64,000 bases of DNA, taken from assembly GCA_964548165.1 (NCBI GenBank), contig CAZJQD010000019.1, positions 6,328 to 70,327 on the forward strand, written 5' to 3'. The notes below the pieces were generated by a model. That model saw nothing but the letters and a program-made list of their open reading frames with translations, was not told where the DNA came from and ran no database searches. The number at the start of each line of letters is the position of its first letter. The stretch's first letter is position 1. The position numbers and the translations under genes were made by a program. Positions 19,890-28,910 of the stretch are shown here, piece after piece. The stretch is from CAZJQD01 sp964548165 [NCBI: uncultured bacterium] (GTDB lineage: Bacteria > UBA8481).

Positions 19890-21760
19890 GCCGCATCCTC
19901 CCCGTCGCCCAGCATCTCGCGCAGATGCTCCGCTTCCCAGGCGTCGCGAAGCCAGGAGGATGCGGCCAGGGCCTCGGCCAGGGGTCCGTCAGCGACCAGC
20001 CGGCCATGGTCCAGGACGAGCACGCGGTCGAGCTGGGGCAGGATTCTCAGGCGGTGAGTGATGAAGATGGTCGTCCGTCCCGCGCGTCGGCGTCGAATGC
20101 CCTCGATGATCGCCAACTCCGTGTGCAGGTCGACGGCGGAGAGAATGTCGTCGAGGATAAGGATGCCGGGGTCGCCGAGCCAGGCGCGGGCCAGGGAGAG
20201 CCGCTGGCGCTGGCCCCCCGAGAGGAGGAGTCCCCGTTCTCCGATGGCGGTCGCGAGCCCTTCCGGCATCTCCTTGAGGTCGCCGGCGAAGGCGGCGTCC
20301 GCGATCGCGGCGTGAAGTGCCGCGTCCTCGACAGGTCCTCCGGCGGCCATGCGCAGGTTCTCGGCGATAGACCGCGAGAAGAGCGTGGGCGTCTGCGTCG
20401 CCAGGTGGACGGTACGAGGACGCCTCGATCCCGGCAGCAACGACGCGTCCAGCGGCCCAAGAAGCACGCGTCCCTCGGTAGGTGCGCGAAGGCCGGCAAT
20501 GAGCCTGGCCAGCGTGGTCTTTCCAGATGCCGTCGCCCCGACGACGCCGATCCATTCGCCGGGAACGATCGTGAGGTTGATGCCCTGGACTGCCGGGATA
20601 TCGCGCGTCGGGTAGCGATAGGCAACGTCCACGCACGATATCCCGACCGAGACGCCTCCGTCTGCCGACGCCCTTGCGGCTCCATCCTCGTCCCGCGAAA
20701 GCGGGCCTGAATCCGCCTGCCCGCGCCTGGCGCCGGCCTCCGACTCCCTGTCCAGCAGGGGCTCGAGTCGTCGAGCCGCGGCGAGACCTCGCTGGATGAC
20801 ATTCATGATCCAACCGAGGGCAATCGTGGGCCAGACGAGCTTGGCAAAAAGAAAGATGAAGGTCGCGATGTCGGCAATGGGAAGCTGATCGTGCAGGCTG
20901 TCGAGACTGATGATGGCGCCAGCGGCCAGCATCAGGAAAGCGATACCAACCCAGATGGCGCTGCCCATCACCCCGATGAAGAACGCCTCCGGCAGGGATC
21001 GATTCACCTCCGCGGCATAATGTCTTCCATTCACGCCCGCGAACCGCTCGGCCTGCCACCCCAGGGCATTGTAGGACTTCAAGACCTCGACGCCGCCCAC
21101 GGTCTCCTCGACGGCCGCCGAGAGCGTACCCAGGGCCTCCTGCGACTGCCGCGATCGCGCGTGGGTGATCGCGTTCAATCTCTGGGCCACGAAAACCAGC
21201 GGGACAAAGGGCAAGAGGACCGCGGCGGCCAGCTGGGGAACGAGGTACAGCATCGCGACCAGCGTGGTGGCGTAGGCGAAGACGTTATTCGAGAGCTGGA
21301 GAAATCCTGAACCCAGGACCATCCGGATATCGGATACGTCATTGATGATCCTCGAGACCAGGTCACCGGTGCGGTGCGCGTCCATCTCCTCCTGGGTAAA
21401 CGAAGCCGTCGCCGCGAACGCGCGCGACCGGAGCTGGCGCTCGATGCGGCGGGCGGCAAGGAAGGCGCACATCCGGTTCGACCACTTCAGGCCAAAGACC
21501 AGGACCGACACCCCGATGAGAAGGAGCGCCAGCACGGTAACGGGCTCGCGGGATACGGCCGCCTCGACCGCGCGAGCCGTGAGGCGGACCCAGAGGATCT
21601 CGCACACGTTCGCCAGGAAGATGAGCGCGAATCCGGCGGCATAAAGCTTCATTTCCGGGCGTCCGAGATCGAGAAAGAAGCGGGCGGCCTCCCTCAACCC
21701 CGGATGCGCATCAACCCCGGCCGTGCCCTTCGCGGATTCGCTGGTCTTCGTCGTGGTCAA
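19886..21760 (-). CDS. ABC exporter half-transporter with degenerate Walker B (subunit 2)
   Basis: The 624-residue protein has an N-terminal six-helix domain and a C-terminal ATPase. Walker A is 'GATASGKTT', the signature is a normal LSGGQ, and the H-loop is 'FITHRLR'. Walker B reads 'ILILDDILSAVD', with Asp in place of the catalytic Glu. This complements the altered signature of the partner, so the pair should form one canonical and one degenerate ATP site. The start is uncertain: TTG 21760 gives the longest frame, 15 bases after the dapF stop. The predicted operon order is dapF, subunit 2, subunit 1, GCS2. Confidence 0.87.
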   Translation of the reverse strand: MTTTKTSESAKGTAGVDAHPGLREAARFFLDLGRPEMKLYAAGFALIFLANVCEILWVRLTARAVEAAVSREPVTVLALLLIGVSVLVFGLKWSNRMCAFLAARRIERQLRSRAFAATASFTQEEMDAHRTGDLVSRIINDVSDIRMVLGSGFLQLSNNVFAYATTLVAMLYLVPQLAAAVLLPFVPLVFVAQRLNAITHARSRQSQEALGTLSAAVEETVGGVEVLKSYNALGWQAERFAGVNGRHYAAEVNRSLPEAFFIGVMGSAIWVGIAFLMLAAGAIISLDSLHDQLPIADIATFIFLFAKLVWPTIALGWIMNVIQRGLAAARRLEPLLDRESEAGARRGQADSGPLSRDEDGAARASADGGVSVGISCVDVAYRYPTRDIPAVQGINLTIVPGEWIGVVGATASGKTTLARLIAGLRAPTEGRVLLGPLDASLLPGSRRPRTVHLATQTPTLFSRSIAENLRMAAGGPVEDAALHAAIADAAFAGDLKEMPEGLATAIGERGLLLSGGQRQRLSLARAWLGDPGILILDDILSAVDLHTELAIIEGIRRRRAGRTTIFITHRLRILPQLDRVLVLDHGRLVADGPLAEALAASSWLRDAWEAEHLREMLGDGEDAA

Positions 21761-21775
21761 TCCTGGAAGCTCGGT

Positions 21776-22666
21776 TCAGGAACGCTGTGCGCCCGCGCGT
21801 CGCGCGGCCGCCTCGGCCAGGTTCGCCAGGTCGACCTCGCCGCTGAAAACGTACTCCGCGGGCCCCGTCATGAGGACCTCGTCGTCACTCGTCCACTCGA
21901 TCCCCAAGGACCCTCCGAGCAGTTCGATGACCACCTTGCGCCCCGTGCGCCCCGTCAACGCGGCGGCGACCCCGACCGCGCAGGCCCCGCTCCCGCAGGC
22001 CCAGGTCTCCCCGGAGCCCCGTTCCCAGGTGCGCTGGCGAAGGCGATCAGAACCGATCACCTCCACGAACTCGATGTTGGCCCGCTGGGGGAAGACCGGG
22101 TGATTTTCCAGCGGCGCGCCGATGGCGGGAAGATCCAGTGCGGAGACCGTGCTGGTGAAGATCACGCAGTGCGGATTCCCCATCGAGACGCAGGTCACAT
22201 TCCACGTGCGGCCGCCTGCGGCCAGCGGAACATTGATGACCGGGTCGCCCGGACCCGACCCGGACAGGGTCGTGGGAATTTCGCTCGGGGCAAGACGGGG
22301 GCGACCCATGTTCACGCGAAGGAGCACGGCCTTGCCATCCCTCACCTCGGGCACTTCAATCCCGACCACCCCCGACCGCGTCTCGAGAAGCGCCTTGCGG
22401 CCGATGCGCTGGCGGTCGAAGAGATACTTCGCGATGGAGCGCACGCCATTGCCGCACATGGACCCCTCGGAGCCGTCGGCATTGAACATGATCATCCGCG
22501 CGTCCGCGGCATGCGACGGCGCGATCACGATAAGACCGTCCGCGCCGACACCGAAATGGCGATCGGAGACGAGGACGGCCGCCGCGGCCGGGTCCGCGAG
22601 GTCCTCCTCCGCCAGGTCGACATAGACATAGTCGTTTCCCGCGCCCTGCAACTTGTGAAACCTCAT
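21776..22666 (-). CDS. dapF: Diaminopimelate epimerase
   Basis: The 296-residue cytoplasmic enzyme converts LL- to meso-diaminopimelate for lysine and peptidoglycan. Both active-site cysteines are present, in 'NADGSEGSMCGNGVRS' and in 'ACGSGACAVG'. The N-terminal 'MRFHKLQGAGNDYV' is diagnostic. ATG 22666 is preceded by AGGAGCGAGGG. It is the first gene of the transcript that continues into the ABC exporter. Confidence 0.96.
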   Translation of the reverse strand: MRFHKLQGAGNDYVYVDLAEEDLADPAAAAVLVSDRHFGVGADGLIVIAPSHAADARMIMFNADGSEGSMCGNGVRSIAKYLFDRQRIGRKALLETRSGVVGIEVPEVRDGKAVLLRVNMGRPRLAPSEIPTTLSGSGPGDPVINVPLAAGGRTWNVTCVSMGNPHCVIFTSTVSALDLPAIGAPLENHPVFPQRANIEFVEVIGSDRLRQRTWERGSGETWACGSGACAVGVAAALTGRTGRKVVIELLGGSLGIEWTSDDEVLMTGPAEYVFSGEVDLANLAEAAARRAGAQRS

Positions 22667-22848
22667 CCCTCGCTCCTACGGTTGGAAGTCCGAACCTGAA
22701 TCCGGGAATGATCTGGCCTCACCCGCCTTTACGCAATCCCCAATCCACGCGCGACGCTCTCCACAATCCACAATCCCCGCGCGAATTTGCCGAGGTGCGA
22801 CAATCCACCTGTGCGGACTTCGCCGGCGCCTGTAGACTGTCCTGCGCC

Positions 22849-23985
22849 ATGAATGCGCATCCCGTCCGCGCTCTTGCCGCCCTCGGCCAGAGCCTCTGGT
22901 ACGATCAACTCAGTCGCTCACTCGTCGCCGACGGCACCCTCCGCCGGCTCATATCCCAGGACGGCCTGCGCGGCATGACATCCAATCCCGCGATCTTCGA
23001 GAAGTCGATCATCGGCGGAGCCGAGTACGGCGAACCCCTCGCCGCCCTGGCCAGCCGCGGCAGGAACGCGCTGGAGATCTACGAGGAGCTGGCCGTCGGC
23101 GACGTTGGATCCGCCGCGGACGAGTTCCGACCGCTGTACGAGGAGACAAAGGCGCTCGATGGATATGTCAGCATCGAGGTCAACCCGAAGCTCGCCCACG
23201 ACACCGCGGGCACGATCGCCGAGGCCCGGCGACTCTGGGCATGGCTCAACCGCCCGAACATCATGATCAAGGTGCCGGCCACCGATGCCGGACTGCCTGC
23301 CATCGAGACGCTCCTTTCCGAAGGTATCAATGTCAACGTCACGCTCATCTTCTCGATCGCCGTCCACCGCAAGGTCATGAACGCCTACACGGCGGCGATC
23401 CGGAATCGACACGCCGCCGGCCTTCCCGTCGCCTCGCTCTCCTCGGTCGCCAGCTTCTTCGTCTCGCGCATCGACTCGGCCGTCGACGCTCTCCTGGAAA
23501 AATCAGCGAGCCAATCGCCGGACGCCGCACGACTGCTCGCCCTGCGCGGGCGAGCCGCGATCTGCAACGCGCGCCTCGCCTACCAGGCCTGGAAGGAGCA
23601 TTTCGCGACCCACGATGTCCGCTCGCTCGGTGCCCGCACCCAACGCCCGCTCTGGGCGTCCACGGGCACCAAGAATCCCGCCTACTCCGATGTGCTCTAC
23701 GTCGACGAGCTCATCGGCGCCGAGACGGTCAACACGGTCCCCCCCGCCACCTTCGATGCTTTCCGCGACCACGGGACGGCGGCGCTGACGGTCGAGAAGG
23801 ACATCGAGGACTCTCGCCGCCACTTCGACGAGCTCGCCGCTGCCGGGATCTCCATCGACGAGGTTACGGATAAGCTGACACGTGACGGCGTCCAGGCCTT
23901 CATCGATTCCTTCGACAAGCTCCTGGCCGTCGTCGAGGATCGCCGAAAGGCTTCCATGCGCGCGAGCGCCAGATCGGACACGTAG
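22849..23985 (+). CDS. tal: Transaldolase
   Basis: The 378-residue enzyme of the pentose-phosphate pathway transfers a dihydroxyacetone unit through a Schiff-base Lys, seen in 'NIMIKVPATDAG'. Other conserved segments are 'GMTSNPAIFEKSI', 'EVNPKLAHDT' and 'INVNVTLIFS'. The length fits the longer actinobacterial/cyanobacterial class. ATG 22849 follows a TAGACT box by 10 bases and lacks a Shine-Dalgarno sequence. The 140-bp upstream gap is rich in CAATCC repeats and holds no gene. Confidence 0.95.
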   Translation: MNAHPVRALAALGQSLWYDQLSRSLVADGTLRRLISQDGLRGMTSNPAIFEKSIIGGAEYGEPLAALASRGRNALEIYEELAVGDVGSAADEFRPLYEETKALDGYVSIEVNPKLAHDTAGTIAEARRLWAWLNRPNIMIKVPATDAGLPAIETLLSEGINVNVTLIFSIAVHRKVMNAYTAAIRNRHAAGLPVASLSSVASFFVSRIDSAVDALLEKSASQSPDAARLLALRGRAAICNARLAYQAWKEHFATHDVRSLGARTQRPLWASTGTKNPAYSDVLYVDELIGAETVNTVPPATFDAFRDHGTAALTVEKDIEDSRRHFDELAAAGISIDEVTDKLTRDGVQAFIDSFDKLLAVVEDRRKASMRASARSDT

Positions 23986-24050
23986 GGAACACGAATACAC
24001 CCTCGGATTCATCGCGGAGGAACTGCCCTGTGGGCACCGGGTTAGAAACC

Positions 24051-24124
24051 TGGAGCGGGTGAAGGGAATCGAACCCTCGTAGCCAGCTTGGAAGGCTGGA
24101 GCTCTACCATTAAGCTACACCCGC
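24051..24124 (-). tRNA. tRNA-Gly (anticodon TCC)
   Basis: On the minus strand the 74-nt sequence begins GCGGGTGTAGCTTAATGG and folds into a cloverleaf: the acceptor stem GCGGGTG/CACCCGC, an anticodon loop CTTCCAA with TCC, and a T-loop GGTTCGATTCC. The 3' CCA is encoded (24051-24053). Confidence 0.97.
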
Positions 24125-24158
24125 GAAAACTTCGTGATGGCGACGCCCGTCGCCGGCT

Positions 24159-24473
24159 TTACCCTTGGGAAGAGGGGGCCGTGAGGTCGGCAGGAGGCGG
24201 CGTGTTGACCAGCTCCTTGAGAATGCGTCCTGGAAGGAACTTGGGAGCCCGTCGCGGTGGGACCAATACCGTCCCTCCCGTGGCGATGATCCGGCCGATC
24301 TTCGCCTTCCGCTCGACGGCCGAGAACGTTCCGAACTCCCGGATCTCGATCTTGCGGCCGGCCTCCAGGAGCTCCTTGATCGACTCGATAATGCTGTCGA
24401 CGATGTGCAGACACTCATGCTTGGGAAGCTTGATCTCCCGCGCCACAACCTCGACGATGTCTTCCTTGATCAC
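24159..24473 (-). CDS. HU/IHF-family DNA-binding protein
   Basis: The roughly 104-residue histone-like protein bends and compacts DNA as a dimer. 'IKEDIVEVVAREIKLPKHE' is the N-terminal helix pair, 'EIREFGTFSAVERKAKIGR' corresponds to the conserved IRGFGTF...R-x-GR core, and the beta-arm region ends in a Pro-rich 'LVPPRRAPKFLPG'. GTG 24473 is chosen by family alignment; GTG 24485 and TTG 24497 are alternatives. The tail after the core is about ten residues longer than usual and ends in 'PPPADLTAPSSQG'. It lies between tRNA-Gly and the YjfB-like gene on the same strand. Confidence 0.88.
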   Translation of the reverse strand: MIKEDIVEVVAREIKLPKHECLHIVDSIIESIKELLEAGRKIEIREFGTFSAVERKAKIGRIIATGGTVLVPPRRAPKFLPGRILKELVNTPPPADLTAPSSQG

Positions 24474-24565
24474 GGCCTGTCGCACCCGCCTTTCCAACGT
24501 TGACCGAAGTATATGGCGGGGCGGCGCCCCTAGTAAAGCCCCTATTTCTAAGGGTTTGAGGGTGA

Positions 24566-24733
24566 CTAGGCGCGAATGTCCAGCTGCCCACCCAGGAGCT
24601 CGATCAGAGGAGCCACTCCCTGTTCCGCTTGCTCCATGGCCTCTTTCAATATCTTGACCTGGATATCGGAACCAGCCTCGGCCGACGTCAGTGACGTCAG
24701 GGCCGATGTCATGCTCGATGAAATCCCATCCAT
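24566..24733 (-). CDS. YjfB-like putative motility peptide
   Basis: A 55-residue protein starting at ATG 24733, with GGGAG about nine bases upstream; ATG 24742 is an alternative. 'MDGISSSMTSALTSLTSAEAG' followed by 'VKILKEAMEQAEQG' and 'LIELLGG' has the pattern of the YjfB motility family (short, Ser/Met-rich start, then KK-AMD-like helix). The biochemical role of the family is unknown. No flagellar genes lie in the window. A second similar small gene, also preceded by a good Shine-Dalgarno sequence, occurs at 31898. Confidence 0.6.
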   Translation of the reverse strand: MDGISSSMTSALTSLTSAEAGSDIQVKILKEAMEQAEQGVAPLIELLGGQLDIRA

Positions 24734-24864
24734 CTGGCTCATCTCCCGTTCAGCGTCGTCGAAACGCGGCCTGGGCCGCACACACGCTCCGCTCTCTCCT
24801 TATCGACACCGGGCCCCGTGAACTTTAGGCATATTTTTGCATTTCGGAGCGGGCGTCCTGGGGC

Positions 24865-24902
24865 AAAAAAAGAGCGGGCCTGCTCCGCAGCTCGACCCGC
24901 TC
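24865..24902 (-). terminator. Intrinsic terminator after the hemA operon
   Basis: On the minus strand the stem GAGCGGG...CCCGCTC (24872-24902) with a 17-nt structured loop is followed by seven T residues (24865-24871). It lies about 90 bases after the stop of the CBM48-MBL gene. Confidence 0.75.
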
Positions 24903-24993
24903 AACGGCATGAATTTTATCATGAGGCCAGTGCTCGGAGCACCTGTCCCATAGGACACTTATCGGCAGATAGCGACGCAATCTTGAACAGAAC

Positions 24994-26205
24994 TCAGTCG
25001 AGCTGCCAGGTCTCTCCCCAGTGAAGGACTTCACCGATCCGGCCCGCGCCGCCCGTCTCGTGGCCGGCCACGATCGATACTCCGGTGGCATAGGGCTCCC
25101 GCCCCCCGCGGATCGGGTGTCCCAGCTCGTTGAGGTGCCCCGCGATATATCGACGGGGCTGCAGGTGGGCCAGCAGGTTGTGGAACGCTTCGCGCTCCCT
25201 CCCCTCCACCGACGGGTTGACCCCTCCCGCCTTCGCCACGAGGAGATCGACCCGCCCGCTGGATCGCACACCCTGCGTGTAGTCGTGATCGGTGGTGTGG
25301 ATGCAACGGTATCCGTCCGGAGACACGATCTCGAGGTATCGGATCACCAGCATTCGCCTTTCGTCGTAAACATGGGCTCCGCGGTGAAACGTGATGAGCC
25401 ACCCCTCCCACGAAACCGTGGAATCGACCGGCACGGCCACGACACCTTCCGGAAAGCGCCCCGCCAGTTCCTCGGGAACGAAGACCGGGGCGCCGCGTGC
25501 CAGGAGATGCTTCACGACGAGTGGGTCCAGGTGATCGGGATGGAGGTGAGTAATGCAGAGCGCATCCAGCGCTCCGCAGAACTCCTCGATCACGCGGGCT
25601 GGAACATCCCAGTACAGGCCCCAGACGGAACGCGTGGTTACCGGGTCCACCGCCAGGCTCCTGCCCGCCCGCTTGAAGACGTTGCCGTGGCAGTAGACGG
25701 CTCCGACCAGCGATGGCGGTCCTTCCCTGAGCTTGCCGGACAGGAGGGAGAGACGTTCCGCGAAGTGATCCTTCAGGACGCGGCTGTGCGGGGCGGTCGG
25801 GAGTTGCAGGATGCCGTCGGCCGCCTTCAGGGCCGCAGCCCTCTGGAGAGCCCCGCTTCCCGGCGGCGACGCCGCGAGCGTGGCGGCCAGGTCGCGCAAC
25901 CGGTCGACGCCGGACGCCGAGGTCGTCACCATGAACCGGGAGTTGTAACGATCCTTGTGATCCTTGCCGTAGTCGGGATTGAGGGGATCAAGAACCCATT
26001 CGCCGTCCACGAGAAACTTGTAATCGTAGGAACCCTCCAGCGGCACATCGACGGTCTTTTCCCAGGATCCGTCCTCGCGGCGCGTCATCGCGCCGCTCAC
26101 GATGTCCCAGTGGTTGAACGTCCCCAGCACGTTCACTTGCGCGGCCTGGGGAGCAAAAAAGCGGAAGGTCACCTTGTTCCCCTTGATGCCCGGAACCATC
26201 TTCAC
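24994..26205 (-). CDS. CBM48-like glycogen-binding domain fused to a metallo-beta-lactamase fold hydrolase
   Basis: The 403-residue product has residues about 1-90 resembling the AMPK/CBM48 glycogen-binding domain ('VTFRFFAPQAAQVNVLGTFN', 'YDYKFLVDGEWVLDP'). It is joined to a metallo-beta-lactamase-fold region with the metal motif 'THLHPDHLDP' and later 'HTTDHD' and 'AGHLNELG'. GTG 26205 overlaps the hemA stop (GTGA), which fixes the start; the frame is open further upstream but only as shadow. The fusion suggests a hydrolase tethered to alpha-glucan. The substrate is unknown, and the link to heme synthesis may be only transcriptional. Confidence 0.75.
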   Translation of the reverse strand: MKMVPGIKGNKVTFRFFAPQAAQVNVLGTFNHWDIVSGAMTRREDGSWEKTVDVPLEGSYDYKFLVDGEWVLDPLNPDYGKDHKDRYNSRFMVTTSASGVDRLRDLAATLAASPPGSGALQRAAALKAADGILQLPTAPHSRVLKDHFAERLSLLSGKLREGPPSLVGAVYCHGNVFKRAGRSLAVDPVTTRSVWGLYWDVPARVIEEFCGALDALCITHLHPDHLDPLVVKHLLARGAPVFVPEELAGRFPEGVVAVPVDSTVSWEGWLITFHRGAHVYDERRMLVIRYLEIVSPDGYRCIHTTDHDYTQGVRSSGRVDLLVAKAGGVNPSVEGREREAFHNLLAHLQPRRYIAGHLNELGHPIRGGREPYATGVSIVAGHETGGAGRIGEVLHWGETWQLD

Positions 26206-27410
26206 GATCGGTCGCCGGTCGCGACACCGAAGAGCAGGCGATAGGCACGCCGGCGCAAGGCTCGTTCCACGGGGTCGTCGGTATCGAGCGCGACCCGGGA
26301 GAAATGCAGGAAGCGCCGCAACAGGAGCCTCAAGTTGCGCCGCACCAGCGGATCCTCGACGGCCTGCACCGCCTCCTCCTCCAATCGCATCGCGCGGGCA
26401 TAAGCCGCGGCCACATCCGGCCTCAGCTCCATGTCCCAGGCGATGCGCTCCCATCGCATGACGGCATCATCCACTATCCGATCCGCCGCGACGAGCTCTC
26501 CCAGGCGCTTCTTGCGGTGCTCATCCGCCAACTGCTCGAAATCGTTGATGTTGTAGACATACACATCCCTGACGGCGGCCGCCGCGGGGTCGATATCGCG
26601 GGGAACCGCCACGTCGATGAGGAACAGGGGGCTCCCGGGCCGCCCCGCCATGACGCCGGCCACCGCCTCTTTCGTGACGACGAAGCCTTCCGCGGCGGTC
26701 GCCGAGACCACCACGTCCGCCCGCGCCAACTGCGCACCGAGATCGTCGATGCGGGACCACGTGGCCTCGAGCTCGGTGGCCAGTTCTTCCGCGCGCCGGC
26801 TCGTTCCTGTCGCCAGGATGTGAATGCCGGCGCCGGCTCCCTTGAAGTACTGCGCCATCAAACGCGCCATCTCGCCCGCGCCCACCACGAGCACGCGGCG
26901 GCCAGCCAGGGACCCGAATATCTTCGCGGCAAGCCTTACCGCGATCGATGCGATGGAGACCGTTCCCTGGGCCAGGAGCGTCTCCCGGCGCACGCGGCCG
27001 CCCGCGCGCCGCGCCTCCACGAAGAGCCTGCGAAGCACCGGGCCGATCGTCCCGGCCTCTATCGCCGCCTCCTCGCACTCGCGAAACTGGTGGAGGATCT
27101 GCGGCTCCCCGACCACCATCGAGTCCATCGAGGCGGCGACGCGGAAGACATGCCGCACGGCCTCCCTTCCCTCCCGCAACTCGATGTTCAAGCCCGATCG
27201 TTGGGTCACATCCGCGTAGTAGGCGCGAACCCGCTCGGGGTGGTCCGGAGCATAGATAGTGGTCTCATGACGATTGCAGGTCGAGAGCGTGGCGGCCTCG
27301 ATCCCAACGCCCTCGGCAATCAGCTCCTCGGGCCGGGGCGCGGCGTAGAGCAGCATCTCGCGCTCCTCGAGCGCGGCCGTGCGATAGGAAAGACCGGCGA
27401 CAAAGATCAC
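26202..27410 (-). CDS. hemA: Glutamyl-tRNA reductase
   Basis: The 402-residue enzyme reduces glutamyl-tRNA with NADPH to glutamate-1-semialdehyde, the first committed step of C5 heme synthesis. The catalytic Cys lies in 'LSTCNRHETTIY', the NADPH fold in 'VVGAGEMARLMAQYF', and the C-terminal dimerisation helices end the protein. GTG 27410 overlaps the cysteine desulfurase stop (GTGA). No other heme gene is in the window. Confidence 0.95.
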   Translation of the reverse strand: MIFVAGLSYRTAALEEREMLLYAAPRPEELIAEGVGIEAATLSTCNRHETTIYAPDHPERVRAYYADVTQRSGLNIELREGREAVRHVFRVAASMDSMVVGEPQILHQFRECEEAAIEAGTIGPVLRRLFVEARRAGGRVRRETLLAQGTVSIASIAVRLAAKIFGSLAGRRVLVVGAGEMARLMAQYFKGAGAGIHILATGTSRRAEELATELEATWSRIDDLGAQLARADVVVSATAAEGFVVTKEAVAGVMAGRPGSPLFLIDVAVPRDIDPAAAAVRDVYVYNINDFEQLADEHRKKRLGELVAADRIVDDAVMRWERIAWDMELRPDVAAAYARAMRLEEEAVQAVEDPLVRRNLRLLLRRFLHFSRVALDTDDPVERALRRRAYRLLFGVATGDRS

Positions 27411-28642
27411 GCCGCCGGGACTCCACGAACGCCGGGCGCGGTAACTCCCACCGCTCGCCCCGCTCCCGCTGTCACCACGGACTCCAGTCCCATGATCGCG
27501 TCAGCGATATCGGCCTCCGTTGTGAACGGGCCGAAGGAGAATCGCAACGCTCCGCTCGGCCAGGATCCAGCCAGCCGGTGAGCGGCCGGGGCACAATGAA
27601 GTCCCGGCCGCACCATCAGCCCGTGGTCCTCCCAGAGCTTCGCCGCGAGTGCCCTGGGATCACGCCCCGGGGCGTGAATGGAGACGACCGGAGATCGCAT
27701 CTCGGCAGACCGTGGTCCCAGGACGGCCAGGAGACCGGCGTGCGCCAGCGGGGCCACGCCGCCGAGGAATCGCTCCATCAGCGCCAGCTCGTGACGGCGG
27801 ATGGATTCCACGCCCTGTTCCTCAAGCCATTCCACGCCGGCCAGGAGGCCGGCGATCCCGTGGGCGTTGTGCGATCCGGATTCGAGCCGATCCGGCCACT
27901 CCCCTGGTTGCTCTTCGTCCTCGCTCCGGGATCCGGTCCCTCCCGTCCGCCAGGGCTCGAGCTGGATCCGCGGCGAGACCAGGAGGGCTCCCGTTCCCTG
28001 CGGCCCCTGGAGCGCCTTGTGCCCGGGCACCGCGAGCAGATCAATTCCCAGGCGCTCCATGTCGATGGGAACGCTACCGGCGGTCTGCGCGGCATCGACC
28101 AGGAGCGGAATCTCCCTGGCGCGGGTCACCGCTCCAATCGCCCCCAGATCGTGGATGGCCCCCAGCACGTTGGACGCATGCTGTACGGCCACCAGGCGGG
28201 TCCGCGAGGCCAGCCGAGCATCACGAAGCAGTGCTTCCAACGACGATGCGTCGCAGGTACCGTCGGCCCGCCCCGGCAATCGCTCCACCACGATTCCGAT
28301 CTTCCGGACCAGGGCATTCAGAGGACGCATCACGGAGTTGTGCTCGGTCGGGCCGACGATCACCCGGTCACCCGGGGCCAGCTCGAGGCCATGAATGGCG
28401 ATGTTGAGCGCGTCGGTGCAGTTCAGCGTGAAAATGACCCGATTGGGATCCTGGGCCCCCAGGAGCCCCGCGAGCTTCTGCCGGCACCTATGGATCATCT
28501 GGACAGTCCCGACAGCGCGGGGGTAATCGCCGCGGCCAGCAGACGCGCCGAGGCCTACGGCCCATTCCTGCATGGCCGACAGAACGGATGGCGGCTTGGG
28601 AAATGAGGTGGCCGCATGATCCAGGTATATCTCGCGCCGCAT
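27407..28642 (-). CDS. Cysteine desulfurase-family aminotransferase (class V)
   Basis: The 411-residue PLP enzyme probably removes sulfur from cysteine for Fe-S or thiol synthesis. 'YLDHAATSFPKP' is the family N-terminus, the PLP Lys lies in 'VPGHKALQGPQGTGAL', and a candidate persulfide Cys is in 'RPGLHCAPAAHR'. It resembles the SufS-like subgroup that is not part of a classical isc/suf cluster. ATG 28642 lies 6 bases after a TAGACT box without a Shine-Dalgarno sequence. It heads the operon with hemA and the CBM48-MBL gene. Confidence 0.88.
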   Translation of the reverse strand: MRREIYLDHAATSFPKPPSVLSAMQEWAVGLGASAGRGDYPRAVGTVQMIHRCRQKLAGLLGAQDPNRVIFTLNCTDALNIAIHGLELAPGDRVIVGPTEHNSVMRPLNALVRKIGIVVERLPGRADGTCDASSLEALLRDARLASRTRLVAVQHASNVLGAIHDLGAIGAVTRAREIPLLVDAAQTAGSVPIDMERLGIDLLAVPGHKALQGPQGTGALLVSPRIQLEPWRTGGTGSRSEDEEQPGEWPDRLESGSHNAHGIAGLLAGVEWLEEQGVESIRRHELALMERFLGGVAPLAHAGLLAVLGPRSAEMRSPVVSIHAPGRDPRALAAKLWEDHGLMVRPGLHCAPAAHRLAGSWPSGALRFSFGPFTTEADIADAIMGLESVVTAGAGRAVGVTAPGVRGVPAA

Positions 28643-28648
28643 GCGCCG

Positions 28649-28677
28649 AGTCTAACTCAGGTGGGGCAGATTATTAA
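28649..28677 (-). promoter_or_regulatory. Promoter of the cysteine desulfurase-hemA operon
   Basis: On the minus strand TTAATA (28672-28677) and TAGACT (28649-28654) are spaced by 17 bases, and ATG 28642 follows after six bases, so transcription should start at or beside the start codon. Confidence 0.5.
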
Positions 28678-28718
28678 GCGCCGGGTGTCGCCACCGGGCT
28701 CCTCTTCGAGTCCCGGGA

Positions 28719-28910
28719 TCAGCAGCCCTGCTCGATGCCCGAGCACTCCCCCACCTCGACGAGTATTCGCTCGATACCCCAGGTCGGAAGTCGCTGGATC
28801 GTGGCCGCCGTCAGTTCCGCTCCTGCAGCCAGGATGAGACAATCGCGGACGTACACGGGGCGCGCCGTTCTCATGCCGGGCTTGAGGTTGTACCAGTGGC
28901 AGAATTTCAT
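28719..28910 (-). CDS. Small protein resembling the segment that precedes HD-GYP domains
   Basis: The 63-residue protein reads 'LKPGMRTARPVYVRDCLILA' followed by 'AGAELTAATIQRLPTWGIE'. This matches the short 'PGM-x-LA-x-D-V-Y...LLLPAGT-x-LT...L-x-x-WGI' stretch often found before HD-GYP or related signalling domains, but here it is free-standing. The function is unknown. ATG 28910 has GGAGGGTGAA directly upstream, inside a hairpin that also includes the A of the start codon. It carries five cysteines, two near the end. Confidence 0.6.
   Translation of the reverse strand: MKFCHWYNLKPGMRTARPVYVRDCLILAAGAELTAATIQRLPTWGIERILVEVGECSGIEQGC

Noticed and set aside
23988-24035. ACACGAATAC... sequence similar to an arm of the inverted-repeat family
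   Set aside because: No partner arm is found within a comparable distance, so it is a single partial match.
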